A DNA stretch of 64,000 bases, from positions 2,270,001-2,334,000 of the forward strand of contig BSBK01002161.1 of assembly GCA_027943335.1 (NCBI GenBank), read 5' to 3'. Made by a program: the position numbers and the translations under genes. The notes below the pieces were generated by a model. That model saw nothing but the letters and a program-made list of their open reading frames with translations. It searched no databases and was not told the origin of the DNA. Source of the DNA: Chamaecyparis obtusa. Taxonomy: Eukaryota > Streptophyta > Pinopsida > Cupressales > Cupressaceae. Below are positions 21,899 through 35,650 of the stretch, in pieces (the stretch's first letter is position 1; each line of letters opens with the position of its first letter).

Positions 21899-24800
21899 GG
21901 AAGCCTTCCTCTTTTATTTTCACATCCACTTTTCATGATAAAGACATCTATCTCTCAAGTGAAAACAAGTGATCAAGAAAGAAAGCATTCAAGAATTCAT
22001 TCATCCTCAAGCATTCAATCATTCAAGATCCAATTCATCAAAGAGATCCATTGTTAGCCATTAAAGGATTCAATCTCTTTGGAGCCCTCTTGTTGAAGAT
22101 TTCTCTATCCACATTCATTCAAGCTTCTTTCCATTCCAAGATCCATTCAATATTGGTGTTGAAGATCTAATACAATTGATTTGAGATATCCTACATCCAA
22201 TTCTACATTCATTTGGAGCATCCATACTTGTGGATTCAAGGATTTGAATCCTCCACAAGGATTTCAACATAAGCAAGGTGAATAGTTCCATTTACTTTGT
22301 TTATATATTGCAATTTTAATTACATTTCAAGGTTTATTCCAAACCGGGGTTTGACCAAGGCTAATCCCTCATCCAACAAACAAAACCCTTTTTCTTGTAG
22401 GTTTAGGTGAGGGATAATGAATATCAGTGCAGATCTGAGTACCCTTTTCGATGAACTTTCAGGATCCGTGAATAGAATTTCCATTGGAACAGTGCAGGTC
22501 AAGGATGAATTTTTGGGGTAAGTGTACCCCAGGGTAAGATCTTACTCCTATCTTGAGGTCAGGGATGACCTTGCTCTGAAAGATGAAAGGTTTCTGGGTT
22601 TTCTCTATTTCTATATTTCCAGGCTAGATTCGGTTGCATAATTCCCCGAAACTGAACATAGACACCAGAAAACAACATTTTCCAGATCAGTCCTATTTTG
22701 AGGTTTGTATTTGTCTTCAATTCAATCAAGATTTCAATACACACTTTCTATAATAGAATATAAGGTTTTCTCCTTTCTTCATATTCTTCATCGATTGATT
22801 CACTTGTGCATTAACCATTCTATTTTGGTTGATCAATTTGGATCTTTCCTTTGGAAATTTGGATTAAGAAGTAGATCTTACATTCTCCCACACTCATCCA
22901 ATACATTTTGGTGCTTCCAAATCCACAATAAACAATATTATTATTTGATATATTGAACAAATATCACTTCTTACCTCATGTATTTTCCAAGATCATATAT
23001 CACTTGTTTAATATTATTGTCAAAGTTCTCTGGGAGCGATAGGGGTAGCAAATACTGCAACAATTGTCAACTGATCATTTCATACAATGAAAATTGAATG
23101 CAGTTACAAAAATATATTGTAAATACAAAAGATTGTGACTTACCTTGATGAAGGTATGTCAATCATGTGTTTTCATCCCTAACCCAAAATCACTTTTCTT
23201 TGATATGAGATTTCTTATATTCATAGCAAATCCTGTAGGAAATAGAATTTTTTGTATGAATTCTTTTATTGCATTACTTTTTTTCTCTGTTAATAACCAA
23301 GGAAGAGAACTTGTATTAATCCGGTCTCCATTGCTATTTGATTCAATGATATTTTTCATTGCATGATTGGAATCATGAATGTCACTACAAATTTTGCCAA
23401 GTTTTTCTTTTTCACAACTTCCATCCAATATTTTCCACAGTCTCTATGTTACATTCTTTCCAATGTGCATAGTATCAAACAAATGCACAATTTGTAGCTT
23501 CTCATAGTAGGCCAACCTACTAAATTCACTGGGATAAAATTTTAGTCCCTTTGGAAGCTGGTTAGTGATGTCTTCACGACCTTCAAGATCATCAACTACA
23601 TAATTAGGCAACAAAACACAATCAAAATATATAATTTTCAAACATCAACCATTAGGTAAAATGATATTACCTCAAATTCTATTATATTCCAACTTCCATA
23701 GGTGTGGTGTCATTCTTCAGGGCTTTGATGTAGTCTCTTCTTTCCCATTGAAAAGATGTTTTTTCGCACTTCGATACTTATGATTTCTAGGGAGGAAGTG
23801 CCTATACTCATCAAACACCTACTTTCTTAAACTTTTGGAATGATGATATTTCATCTTTGGACCACACATTGGACATGAAAATTTTCCCTTTTTTTGAAGA
23901 CGTACAAGATAATGATACAATTGGATTAAATATGTTAATTTTTAGAATTAGAATTATCACGTACAACTAGAATTCACCATAACATACCACATAAATGTGT
24001 CAACCCTGGAGCATCATGAATTGTCCGCATAAGAATTACATGAAATTGAAATTTTCTTTGTCTAATTAGTCTAGAGATGTTAGACGTAGTGAAAATAGGC
24101 CACACCGAGTAAATAGATCTCATCTCTCCATATGGATTGACACCGTTTGCTACCAGAGAAAGCATCAGATTTTGAGCTTCTTCTTTAAAGTGTGGCCACT
24201 TTTCTCTATGTCCATAAATGATGAACCATCCGTAGGTATTCGAATAATGTCATCTTGACTCCTACCGCATGCATGGTAATCCATAAATTGTGCCAAGCTA
24301 TTGCACCTGAATAATCATTTCAAATGTGGAATAATGGGAATGTAACGAAGAACCTTGCGAGGCACCTTTTTTGTCATTTGATCATCTTGATATCTGCTCG
24401 TATGGCATTCAAGGCATTTTGTTGCATTTTTGTGTTCTTTATGATAAATAATATGATCTTCAAGACAAGCATCTATTTCTTGATACTCCATTCCAATATG
24501 TTTTATAGTGGCACATAATTCTTAGTATGAGTGAGGGAGAACATTTGATGGTGGTAACAGAAACTCACCTATCAATCTACAACAAAAAATATAAGTTTTT
24601 ACCATAAACAATATTAATGGTACATGTTTCACCTTTTATAGACTATAATGATGTATATGAAAAACCTTAGCATACATGACAATGCTACGTTGGATAAACC
24701 ATTCATAACCTTCAAATTCACTAACAATAATACAACATAGAGAAGAGTAGATTGGGAGCCTTCATAAAGGGTCATGTTCACCTTCTCAAGTAGAGGTATA

Positions 24801-25984
24801 TCATGGATGATGTCAATGTCATCCTCATCATAATCATCATCATCAGAAACACTAGTAGAAAATGTGTCAACAATCAATGCATTCATACCATCATTTTCAA
24901 ATGTGTTTTCTAGAGCATGATCACCATCTTCCATGGAATCATGATCTTCAACTTCAATACTCACACCTCGATGTTCCCCTATATTCACACCTCCATGTTC
25001 CTCTGAGATGTGGTGGTCCTTATAACGTACTATAATGGGGAGATCGACCTATATAAAAATGATGATAATCAAACCCCCCTTCAATGTGATAATCAAACCT
25101 CCTTCCATGGTTCCTATGTATATTAATTGTGAAAACAATATAAAAAACAACTTACCAATGGATGATAATCAAATCCCCCTTCAATGTGACCATTCTCCCT
25201 ACAATGTCTCTTTGCTATTTTGATTTTGATTCTTCTTGTCTTTAAGCCATTACAACTCTTGCATGGACAATAACATTTGTCATCGCCTTCTCTTTGAAAG
25301 TTAGACAACAATCTAGTGGATGACTCCCTATTTTGATCAAATTCCCTTGTATTATTTGACATGATCCTTAACATGTATATATGAAAAAAATTGGACATGT
25401 TGTACTAAATTTTTATATCCAAATTTATTTTCTCGTGGTGAGAACTCTTTAGTTGTGACAAAAAATGTCAAACAAAAAATGACATGTTATAGTAGGTTTT
25501 ATAAATGATATGTTACTTTGTAAATTTAACTTTAGGTTTTATAACTATACATATATTTTCTTTGAATCCCCCACATTGTAATCATATACTCTCAAAAGGG
25601 AAATTCTTTTCCAAATGCTTTGTAGGAAACCAAGTAAGGCGTATTCTTGAGTTCAAACACATTGAGCTGCTACAACTGAATTATAAATCATGAATTCACT
25701 ATTAAATTAATGTATTGCTCTAGATTTCATATGGACATTTTGGTAAACATACATAAGTGGATGAACATAAATAATGAAGGTACCAGACATTGCTTGAAGT
25801 AATGAAGTATTGACCTAGGGTTGAACCCAGTATGCTCTTGTATGATCCAAAACTTGCAAGGAAGGAAAAGATGGGGTTAGATCCAAAGGATCTAAGAAAT
25901 GCCTAGAACCCTATTACTGATCCTCATCTAAAATTAGCATTGAGTTTACAATGTGGGGGAGTCAGAGAAAATATATGTACAATT

Positions 25985-26011
25985 ATAAAATTTCATGCCT
26001 TGAAATTTTAT
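25985..26011. repeat. Imperfect palindrome, ATAAAATTTCA arms
   Basis: Eleven-base arms ATAAAATTTCA and TGAAATTTTAT around a five-base centre. The same word recurs at 27,043-27,069, 32,703-32,729 (one change) and 32,810-32,836, at or near the joints of the larger repeat blocks. Confidence 0.8.
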
Positions 26012-27244
26012 AACATAGTTCCTTAGCATTTGATCTGCATATGGCAACCATAACTTGAGGTAGGCATTCAAGCTTTTTCTTCTCATGAACTCAATTTCAT
26101 TTTGATGGAATTTGTTGATTTAATGACACAATATGAATGTTAATACTTGCATTGTTTACATCTTTGCATTTGGAATGCTTGATGACCCGCGAGCTTTGAG
26201 AGCTAGGGCATCATTGCTATTACCTTCAAGGCATTGTGTAAAGTGTTTGATCTCTCTTTGTTTATTTTACTATTGATATTAACTATGTGGTACTCCTCAT
26301 TTATAATTATTTCATGAGGAAATGTCTTGATGGCTTGCAGGCTGCAAGCTAGGGCATCATGCATTGTTTATAAGCTCACTGTTTGAGCACCTCATGACCC
26401 TATTACTATCATGGCACCATGTGGAATATTTAGGTAATTGATTTATTCTGATATTGATGCTCACTGATTTTTCCATGCCCGTGAGCTATTTGCATCATTG
26501 ATTGGAATTATTTTATTACTGATGTCCCTATTTGATTAGCTAATGCTCTATTTGTTATATTGATGCTATTAGATCATACATTAATACACCTACTATTTTG
26601 AATTTGATTTTGAGCATCATGCAATGTTATTGTTATCATTGCATGCTTGTTGTTGTTGTGCACCATATATTGTTTTATACATTGTTTATTTCATTGAGAC
26701 CATGAGCTTGGCATTTGTAATGTATTTACTATTGTTGAGGCTTTAGATGCATTGAATCACCACTACCATTCTATTTTGATAGCATGCTAGCTTGAAGATC
26801 TTGTGAGGTTCAAGATGTGAACCATTGTATTACTGTCATCTAGGCTTAATGATCTTCCATACTATTTTATCAAGATGTCCTTTTACTGATCTTGTATAAA
26901 CAACATACCATGTTGACTCACATCCCATGAGTTGTTTCTTGATAACACATTTGACATCATACTTTTTTCTCTTCAAGCTAGCATGCTATCAAAATAGAAT
27001 GGCAATGGTGATTCGATGTAAACTATGCTAAGGAACTATGTTATAAAATTTCAAGGCATGAAATTTTATAACTGTACATATATTTTCTTTGACTTCCCCA
27101 TATCATAATCATATACTCTCAAATGGGCAATCCCTATTAGAGATGCCTCCTTTCATTAGCTTCTACAACTGAATTATAAATCATGAATTCACTATAAAAT
27201 GAATGTATTACTCTAGATTTCATATGGATATTTTGACCTAAATA

Positions 27245-28665
27245 TACATAAGTGGATGAACATAAATAATGAAGGTACCAGACATTGCTTGAAGTAATGA
27301 AGTGTTGACCCGGGGTTGAATCCAGTATGCTCCTGTATGATATAGAACCTGCAAGGAAGGAAAAGATGGGGTTAGATCCAAAGGATCTAATCAATGCTTG
27401 GCACCCTATTACTAATCCTCATCTATAATTATGCATGTGCATAGTCAATCCATACACTTCTAAAAGGAACTATGCTACAGAACATATGCACTCAAGAAAC
27501 ATGTGCATGTAGTGTGTAAATCAAGACCAAAATGGGGTAAAAAGTATGATGTGACATGTGTTATCAAGAAACAGCTCATGGGCTGTGAGTCAACATGGTA
27601 TGTTGTTTATACAAGATTAGTAAAAGGAAATCTTGATAAAGTATGCAAGATTATTAAGCCTAGATGACAGTGATACAATGGTTCACATCTTGAACCTCAC
27701 AAGATCTTCAAGCTGGTATGCTATCAAAATAGAATGGTAGTGGTGATTCAATGCATCTACAACCTCAACAACATGGAAACATTGATCCAATAATAGAAAA
27801 TACATTACAAATGCCAAGCTCACAATCTCAATAAAATAAATAGTGTATAAAACAATATATGGTGGACAACAACAACAAGCATGCAATGAAAGCAATAACA
27901 TTGCATGATGCCCGAGCTCAAATTCAAAATAGTAAGTGTATTAATGTATGATCTAATAGTAGCAACCTCATTGATCATTACCTTTGACTCCTCCATCATT
28001 ATAGAAGAGATAACTACCTACAACTATATTTCATAATTCCTCCTTTGAAGTCATAGGTTAGTTTGAAATGGAGAAAGTATAAAAACACACCAATTTAATC
28101 CCAAAACATCATATAACTGGAATTAATCACATCTCACAAATGTATAGATTATACTACATACCATTGTATTATATATATCAAGTATCATTATGAGTTTACA
28201 TCATATATTTAGTCTTAATAAAATCTTATGAAACAACATAAAACTAACCCAAAATACTTCAAAAGACATAGATTTTCAAGCTCATCAATAGTTGTGAAAC
28301 ATGATCCTAAATTTTATATAGAGAGTTTGGACTCTGAAGGGGTAAAAATACATATTAATTTTGATGTATATTTTCTTACAGTGGATCATAAGAGAGGCCC
28401 TAATGATCATGTTAAACAAATCCTTGAATCATATCATGAGATTACCAATCAAAGTGATGCTCAAAACTATTAATATAAACATGTTTTTGTTGTCATTAGT
28501 GACTGATTGTTGCAAATGTTATCGAGTTTTCTATGTAGTGGTGCTAAGAGAAATTTTCTATTTATGAACACTTGGAAGACTTGTCAAAATATCATTGCGT
28601 CACTTCCATTGTCAATATTAATATAATATCATTTCAATTAAACATTTCATTTCAAATTTATCCTT
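27245..28665 (+). repeat. Direct repeat copy 1 of the mosaic
   Basis: About 1.4 kb that matches 34,131-35,650 in order and orientation, from acataagtggatgaac to atttcaaatttatcct. It contains an 81-codon frame (28,228-28,473; includes VKHDPKFYIESLDSEGVKIH) that is also present, disrupted, in the second copy. No family is recognised for this frame. Confidence 0.75.
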
Positions 28666-28669
28666 GACA

Positions 28670-31600
28670 GAGACCACATCACAAGCCAAGAGCACCCATG
28701 ATCAGTGTTAGGCCTCCTAGTACCCTACATTGAACCTATAAGGGTTATTAGAAGCTCCATTTCCATAGAGTTTTTGGTAACCCTGACAGTCTCAAGGAGG
28801 AGCACTGGTCTAAAAGTGTAAGCAATCAAAAGAACAGTATCCATGGGACATTCAAATCATGAAAATAGAACAACAAGATAGAAAGCATGGAAGTGCAAAG
28901 AAGATATCAACATTGAAAGAAGAAGTAAATGACTGCATTTATGTCTACATGAACACCCGGTGAGTCACTATTATGACTGCATTATTCAAACAATGCAACA
29001 ACAACACCAGATGTTGTTGTTTCATTTGGTGTTGTTGTGACATCATTTCCAAATGATGCACCCACAATAGTCACACACCATGCCCATCAGCATAAGGCAG
29101 TCATGAGAAAGCATGAGTAAGCAATGGAAGGGGCATACATCATCATCAAATTAGAGGAGAAAAATATCAAATCTGCATATTAAGGGAGGAGTACATCATG
29201 GATTTCAAGTGAAGATCATAACATCACAACATGGTTGGTAGCCCCAAGGAGGCCCCATTGCATGCAATGAGTAAGCTAGATCAAAATAAAGAGGTACACA
29301 AATCTGCATCATCTATACATTAATGCTATGGCATGGAGTATATTTGAATCTACATTTTAAAGGATAAGTAAGAAAGCTGCATGATGCTAGTGAAATTAAC
29401 AAAGGTATAGATCTAATGAAGTAATGAAGCTACCCACATTATATGTGCTTTGAGCCAATGGAAATTTTATCATCATGATGAAGTAATAATGCATTAAAGA
29501 GGAGCCATACTCAAAAGGTGAGCATCACAAAAATAATGCAGCATCAATCCCACTAAGTCACAAGATGCAACCACCAAATGGTGATAAGCACAACACCAAT
29601 ATGGTAAGATCATGCAGAGAAATGAATTAAATGAAGATTAACAGTGGTACCATAGCATGAACATGATCCTTTGAAAGAATTGATCCAATGACACATCAAG
29701 AGTTAATAGTAAGAGCACTGCCCCAAGATTCCAATAGAGTATTTAATGGAAACATGAAGATATCAAATGGAGATACCAATTGATGGCTAATAATATTGTT
29801 ATTTTATATAATTGAGTTTTGAAGACATGAATCCATCATAAGAAATGCATGCAGAAGCCCAAGTTATATTTTTTTTCTCATGTTAGTATTGGTAAAAAAA
29901 AACCACAAAAATAGACAACTTTTCCAATAAAAATGAACACAAGGTACAAAAATGCATCCACCATGCAAGAGGAACTCACACATTATAAGATAGGACATCT
30001 AGATCAACACCATGCAAGAAATAAACACATAACCAACTCCATAAAAATAATTATTGGAAACCATGAGCTTGAAGCGCCCAACAGGGATAAAATTTACAAA
30101 AACCCATTGAAGAGTTAGACATCATGGATTCCAATATCATGCATCTACACAATAATTTCTAAACACAAAACATCAGTTGTGGCCTTCAAGCCTCCAACAT
30201 TTTAAGGAAAGAAAATACAAAAAACCTTCTTAAAAGTACAATGGATCTTACATTAAAAAGGCTTTAATATGTTGGAAAATTTCATTATCTAATGCAATGA
30301 TTTAACATCAAACCTTCATTATCAAGCTATGATGTCAATTGGTGAGATGCAAAGATTATATGCTATAATATGGAAATTAAAAAAAATTATATGCAAATAT
30401 AAAATTAAGTGTTCTTAATCTTAGATATAGCATGAAGAGGTTTAATGGATTTAAATTGGTAAATAGAAAAATTAATGAACATCATTATTGATTAAATGAA
30501 GAAATCGTAACAAAATAAAACTACACCAAGAAGGGAAGCTATGCATAGATTGACTTTCCAATCAAAATTACAATAAAATCATACTTTAATTTTTCCTTTT
30601 TCCACCAATCTAACAACATTTGTATCCATGTAAATAACCTATTTATTCCATTCCTCTCCTTCTCTACCTTTACCACTATATCCAAGGACTAATTTATAGA
30701 TAAACAAAAGAAAAACCAAAAACATAAAATATGGAACCCAATTTTTCTCTCCCCACTTCCCACAATCCTAGCTTTTGGATTGCTTCCTAAAATGCAAAAG
30801 GTAATTACAAATGCATCCCAAAGGTTGGTGTTCAGTCTCCACAGTACCCAGCTTCTAGAATGAAAAAAGATATCATACCACATCAATAAATATTTTTCCT
30901 CACTCTCCCAATCATTGCAACATGGGGAATATCAAAAGGCACAAGTTTGAAACTTGCCATACACTCCTCTAATATTCCAGTTGTACATGAACATTGAATT
31001 AATTTTTTTTATCTCCATAGGTCATCTCGACCATTATTAATAGATCTGACCTTCCTTATGAATGCAATATAAATAATAGACGATACTAGATATTAAAAAT
31101 TAATTTATAATTACACTATAAGTTCCTAGAGATAATTTTCAAGGATTTCATAAACATGTAAAACGGCACTAGATTTGCAAGATAAATGGTACCTACATTC
31201 TAACATTGGTGTGTTAGAAACCTTTGAGTGAAATGATTTGAGTGAAATAATCAGGTTACAATCCCATTGACCCTTATTGTTAACAATTTTTTTTATATTT
31301 TATGGAAACTTACCATCTACAAAAGGCTTAATGGACAACCTTCTAATTTTAATTGTCCTTTTCTGAGTAAAAATACATAAATAGTTCTTATCTAATTTCA
31401 TCTCAATGTCCCCATTTTTTAATTCACTATACTCTCAAAATAAAATTTTCTCCACCCATAGAGATAGAAAATATTGGGAAATCAATATGGTTATTTATCA
31501 TGGATAAATTAATGTTATGGCATTTCCCCAAATATCTAATAGTACCCCCATATGCAATCCAAATTTTAAATTGTGGAGTTAGATGTATAAAATAATTCAG

Positions 31601-31930
31601 ACATGTACATAGGTTCTTATTGATGAAATTGTGAATACAATTTAAATCTATAAATGTTGTTACTCTCTATTTCTTAAAACAAATTCACTTTCTTAATAGT
31701 TTGTGTAGTGTTAATTTTAGAAAGTGTGTGATAAGGAATGGTTGGTTGGTCGATTGGGTATCTCGTGGGTATCTCTCAATTCCTTATCTATCCCATTATT
31801 TTCATCTCACATTACATCTTTTTCTTCTTCATCATTTGACCCTTCAATAAAGAAGAATTTTTATTAGCACATGTATGTCCTCAACCATATTTTCTACTTG
31901 ATTGGCTAGTGCTCTGTTTGTTATATTGTT
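28670..31930. other. Sequence between mosaic copies, no gene seen
   Basis: AT-rich and low in coding potential; only short frames without motifs. A stem-forming stretch of CAACAACACCAGATGTTGTTG type lies near 28,990-29,030. I see no RNA gene or recognisable element here. Confidence 0.5.
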
Positions 31931-32999
31931 TCCATCAAAATAGAATAAAAGTGGTGATTCAATGCATCTACAACCTCAACAACAAAAAATACATTATAAA
32001 TGCCAAGCTCACGGTCTCAATGAAATAAGCAATGTATAAAATAATATATGGTGCACAACAACGGCAAGCATACAATGATAGCAATAACATTGCATGATGC
32101 ATGAGCTCAAATTCAAAACACTAAGTGTATTAATGTATGATCTAATAGTAGCAATATAACAAAAAGAGCACCGACCAATCAAATAGGGACATCAGTAATA
32201 AAATAATTCCAATCAATGATGCAGAAAGCTCACGGGCATGGCAAAATCAGTGAGCATCAATATCAGCATAAATCAAATGCCTAAATAATCCACACGGTGC
32301 CATGACAGTAGCAAGGTCATCAGGTTCTCAAATAGTGAGGTCATAAACAATGCCCGATGCCCTAGCTTGCAGCCCGCGAGCCATCAAGATATTTCCTCAT
32401 GAAATAATGATAAACGGGGAGTACAACATAGTTAATATCAATAGAAAAAAAAATAAAGAGAGATAAAATACTTCACACAATGCCTTGAAGGTAATAGTAA
32501 CGATGCCATAGCTCTCAAAGGTCACGGGTCATCAAGCATTCCAAATGCAAAGATGTAAACAATGCGAGTATTAACATTCATATTGTGCCATTAAATCAAC
32601 AAATGCCATCAAAATGAAATTGAGTTCATGAGAAGACAAAGTTTGAATGCCTACCTCAAGTCATGGCTGCCAGATGAAGATCAAATGATAAGGAACTATA
32701 TTATAAAATTTCAAGGCATGAAATTTAATAACTATACATATATTTTCTTTGACTCCCCCACATTGTAAACTCAATGCTAAGGAGCAAAAAGTATGATGGA
32801 CCAAAAAGTATAAAATTTCATGCCTTGAAATTTTATAACATAGTTCCTTAGTAGCTGCCATATGAAGATCAAAAGGCTCCAAGCTTCCAAATTGAGCTTG
32901 AGCTTCACAACAGAAGAGCAGTGCAAAGTGGCAACTTTCCCATTTTACCACAGTTAGGGCCCTCTTTTACCTTGCTTTATGAGATTTATATTTTTACCA

Positions 33000-34130
33000 T
33001 GCTTTATGAGCTTTATGTTTATTTTTTAAGTGAAGACAAAGATTATCTTAATTTGTTATCTTTAAATTTTATTCATTTTATGATTTTAAAAATTAAAATA
33101 AAAAATATTTCAATTATATTTGGAGTCATGGTCGGTGGCACCTAACATCCAAGGTCCAGTCACTGCATAAGTATTGTTAGTGACACCTTGAAGGCAAATG
33201 AAGAAGATTGGTAGCAGGTTGAGTATGCTAGGTAATGAGATTGAGAAGTTATGTATACTGATGAACAAATTTACGAAGATGAGACATACTAAAGTGAAGA
33301 AGACAATCCAACATAGAAATCAATTGATCTCAAGAGAATAAATTGGTAGGGAAAGTGGAGTATTGCAAAGTACAGTATGGAAATGTGGAAGATTGAGGAG
33401 AGCAAAAACATATCAAGAGGTGAAGAGCGGTAAAATTAATAAAAAGGTTCAACACCATAATGAAATTTGGCAAACATGTTCAGAATAGCAAGGAAAGAAG
33501 ATAACGACAAAAGAAAGTTTGGGATCCAGGAGGGAAATTAGTTGTAGTAAATGGACCTACAATTGGAAATATGGAACAAAGTACAAGTAGAAAATTAAGT
33601 TACTAAGGACATGAGGAGTATTCCCAAAAACTATGACTTGTCTACTAAGGATTTATCACCCAAACATCCCATCAAGACATCATCTTTGAATACAAAATCT
33701 TTACGAGATAGGACTATTAAATTTTTTCCTTTTAGGATAGTAAAATAATAATTAATAACCCTTATTGAAATGGCTTCCAATAAATTGATTTGGACTCTTA
33801 AAGACCCTACAAATCCCTCTACCACCACACATAAAATGGATCAACCTTTTTTTGTCTTCTATAAGGTGATTTCTTCCAATTTGTTGTCAATTGAAGTCTT
33901 CTACATAGGGAAAATTAAGGATGTATAATCATTCCTCAAGCTCCAAAATGACCAAAACCAACTTGCAACGAATTTGCAAAATTTTTTCATTACAAATGAA
34001 AATGTTGTCATGACAACATGACAACTTTTAAATTTTTTTTACATCTTTTCATCAAATGACCAAAAAACATCAGGAATGGTCATATATGGTCATTGATAGC
34101 CAAATTTTAGAAGAATATGAATGAATGCAA
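33000..34130. other. Unassigned sequence inside the mosaic
   Basis: AT-rich DNA with purine-rich stretches (33.2-33.6 kb). A 65-codon minus-strand frame at 33,631-33,828 shows no motif. Nothing recognisable. Confidence 0.5.
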
Positions 34131-35650
34131 ACATACATAAGTGGATGAACATAAATAATGAAGGTACCAGATAATACTTGAAGTAATGAAGTATTGACTT
34201 GGGGATGAATCTAGTATGCTCCTATATGATCCAGAACCCGCAAGGAAGGAAAAGATGGGGTTAGATCCAAAGGATCTAAGCAATGCATGGCACCCTATTA
34301 CTGATCCTCATCTAAAATTATGCACGTGCATAGTCAAACCATACACTTCTAAAAGGAACTATGCTACAGAACATGTGCACTTAGGAAATAGGTGCATGCA
34401 TTCAGTGAGTAAATCAAGACCAAAATGGAGCAAAAAGTATGATGTCAAATGTGTTATCAAGAAATAGTTCATGGGTTGTGAGTCAACATGGTATGTTGTT
34501 TATACAAGCTTAGTAAAAGGATATCTTGATAAAATAGTATGCAAGATCATTAAGCCTAGATGACAATGATACAATGGTTCACATCTTGAACCTCACAAGA
34601 TCTTCAAGGTAGCATGCTATCAAAATAGAATGGAAGTGGTAATTAAATGCATCTACAGCCTCAACATGGCAACATTGATGCAATAACATAAAATACATTA
34701 CAAATGCCAAGCTCACAGTCTCAATGAAATAAATAGTGTATAAAACAATATATGGTGCACAACAGCAACAAGCATGCAATGACAACAATAACATTCCATG
34801 ATGCCTGAGCTCAAATTCAAAATAGTAAGTGTATTAATGTATGATCTAAAAGAAGAAACCTCATTGATCATTACCTTTGACTCCATCATTATATAAGAGA
34901 CAACTACCTACAACTATATTTCATAATTCCTCCTTTGAAGTCATAGGTTAGTTTAAAATGGAGAAAGTATACAAACACACCAATTTAATCCCAAAACATC
35001 ATATAACTGGAATTAATCACATCTCACAAATGTATAGATTATACTACATACCAATGTATTATATATATCAAGTATCATTATGAGTTTACATCATATATTT
35101 AGTCTTAATAAAATATTATAAAACAACATAAAACTAACCCAAAATACTTCAAAAGACGTAGATTTTCAAGCTCATCAATAGTCATGAAACATGATCCTAA
35201 ATTTTATATAGGGAGTTTGGACTCTGAAGGGGTAAGAATAAATATTAATTTTGATGTATATTTTCTTATAGTGGATCGTAAGAGAGGCCCTAATGATCAT
35301 GCTAAACAAATCCTTGAATCATATCATGAGACTACCAATCAAAGTGGTGCTCAAAACTATTGATCTTATCACCTACAACTTGATTAAAATCGTCTTTCAA
35401 CATCAAAGTGTTTAAGGTTTGAATAGAATGAGTATTTTGGTTGAGGTATTGATGTTTCCATTGATATAAACATGTTTTTGTTGTCATTAGTGACTGATTA
35501 TTATAAATGTTATCAAGTTTTCTATGTATTGGTGCTAAGAGAAATGTTCTATTTATGAACACTTGGAAGACTTGTCTAAAGATCATTACATCACTTCCTT
35601 TGTCAATCTTAATATAATATCATTCGAATTGAACATTTCATTTCAAATTT
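34131..35650 (+). repeat. Direct repeat copy 2 of the mosaic
   Basis: Second copy of 27,245-28,665, with an insertion of roughly 110 bases near 35,360-35,470 relative to the first. Its first part holds an 83-codon frame (34,216-34,467) with RKEKMGLDPKDLSNAWHPIT that also exists in decayed form at 25.87 and 27.36 kb. The flanks after the two copies differ and no TG/CA ends are seen, so they are not simple LTRs. Confidence 0.75.

Larger units (their letters stand above)
21405..22919 (+). repeat. LTR inserted in a TNP2 intron
   Basis: The sequence between the TNP2 donor at 22,974 and the acceptor near 21,330 is unlike the gene around it. It starts TGGAAGCAC and ends GTGCTTCCA, a short inverted repeat with TG and CA ends as in LTRs. 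A TATA box (21,892-21,898) is followed by a pyrimidine-rich leader. No coding region and no second LTR is present, so it would be a solo LTR. A matching target duplication is not visible (AAAAA left, AATCC right), so the ends are provisional. Confidence 0.55.
19863..25398 (-). pseudogene. CACTA TNP2-type transposase
   Basis: Spliced transposase gene, read from the right. The N-terminal transposase-associated zinc region (25,398-25,156) has CYCPCKSCNGLKTRRIKI and ends at a GTAAGT donor. Next come an acidic linker and LYEGSQSTLLYVVLLLVNLK (about 24.7 kb), LPPSNVLPHSY and CLECHTSRYQDDQMTKKVPR (24.3-24.55 kb), VANGVNPYGEMRSIYSVWPI (24.1 kb), CPMCGPKMKYHHSKSLRK and HFLPRNHKYRSAKKH (23.8 kb), HLFDTMHIGKNVT and MKTHD (23.2-23.5 kb). 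An exon at 22,975-23,054 (YLLPLSLPENFDNNIKQVI) has clean splice sites. The DUF4218-like part (MCEMKKCLPSTFFNAQEHYL) is at 21.0-21.25 kb, a DUF4216-like part at 20.2-20.4 kb, and an acidic tail ends at 19,863. Several in-frame stops make it a pseudogene. TNP2 binds and cuts the element ends. Confidence 0.85.
10341..25430 (-). mobile_element. CACTA (En/Spm) transposon with TNP2 and a SET-domain gene
   Basis: The minus strand carries a CACTA TNP2 transposase gene (25,398 to 19,863) followed about 0.9 kb downstream by a second spliced gene with a SET domain (18,955 to about 10,450). Both run in the same direction, which fits the two-gene plan of CACTA elements, but the usual second gene is TNPA-like rather than SET. 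A truncated Gypsy element and an LTR are nested inside introns. Neither CACTA terminus is certain: the 3' end seems removed by, or to lie beyond, the retrotransposon on the left, while a candidate 5' terminus lies far right at 37,180. The coordinates cover only the part supported by coding sequence. Confidence 0.7.

Noticed and set aside
28980..29040. CAACAACACC/GATGTTGTTG stem as an RNA gene or terminator
   Set aside because: A short low-complexity palindrome without neighbouring RNA features; likely chance in repeat-rich DNA.
27245..35650. Direct repeats of about 1.5 kb, 7 kb apart, as LTRs of a retrotransposon
   Set aside because: No TG/CA ends, no target duplication, no primer site or polypurine tract, and no reverse transcriptase between them. 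Parts of the repeats occur a third time and inverted, which fits a mosaic better.
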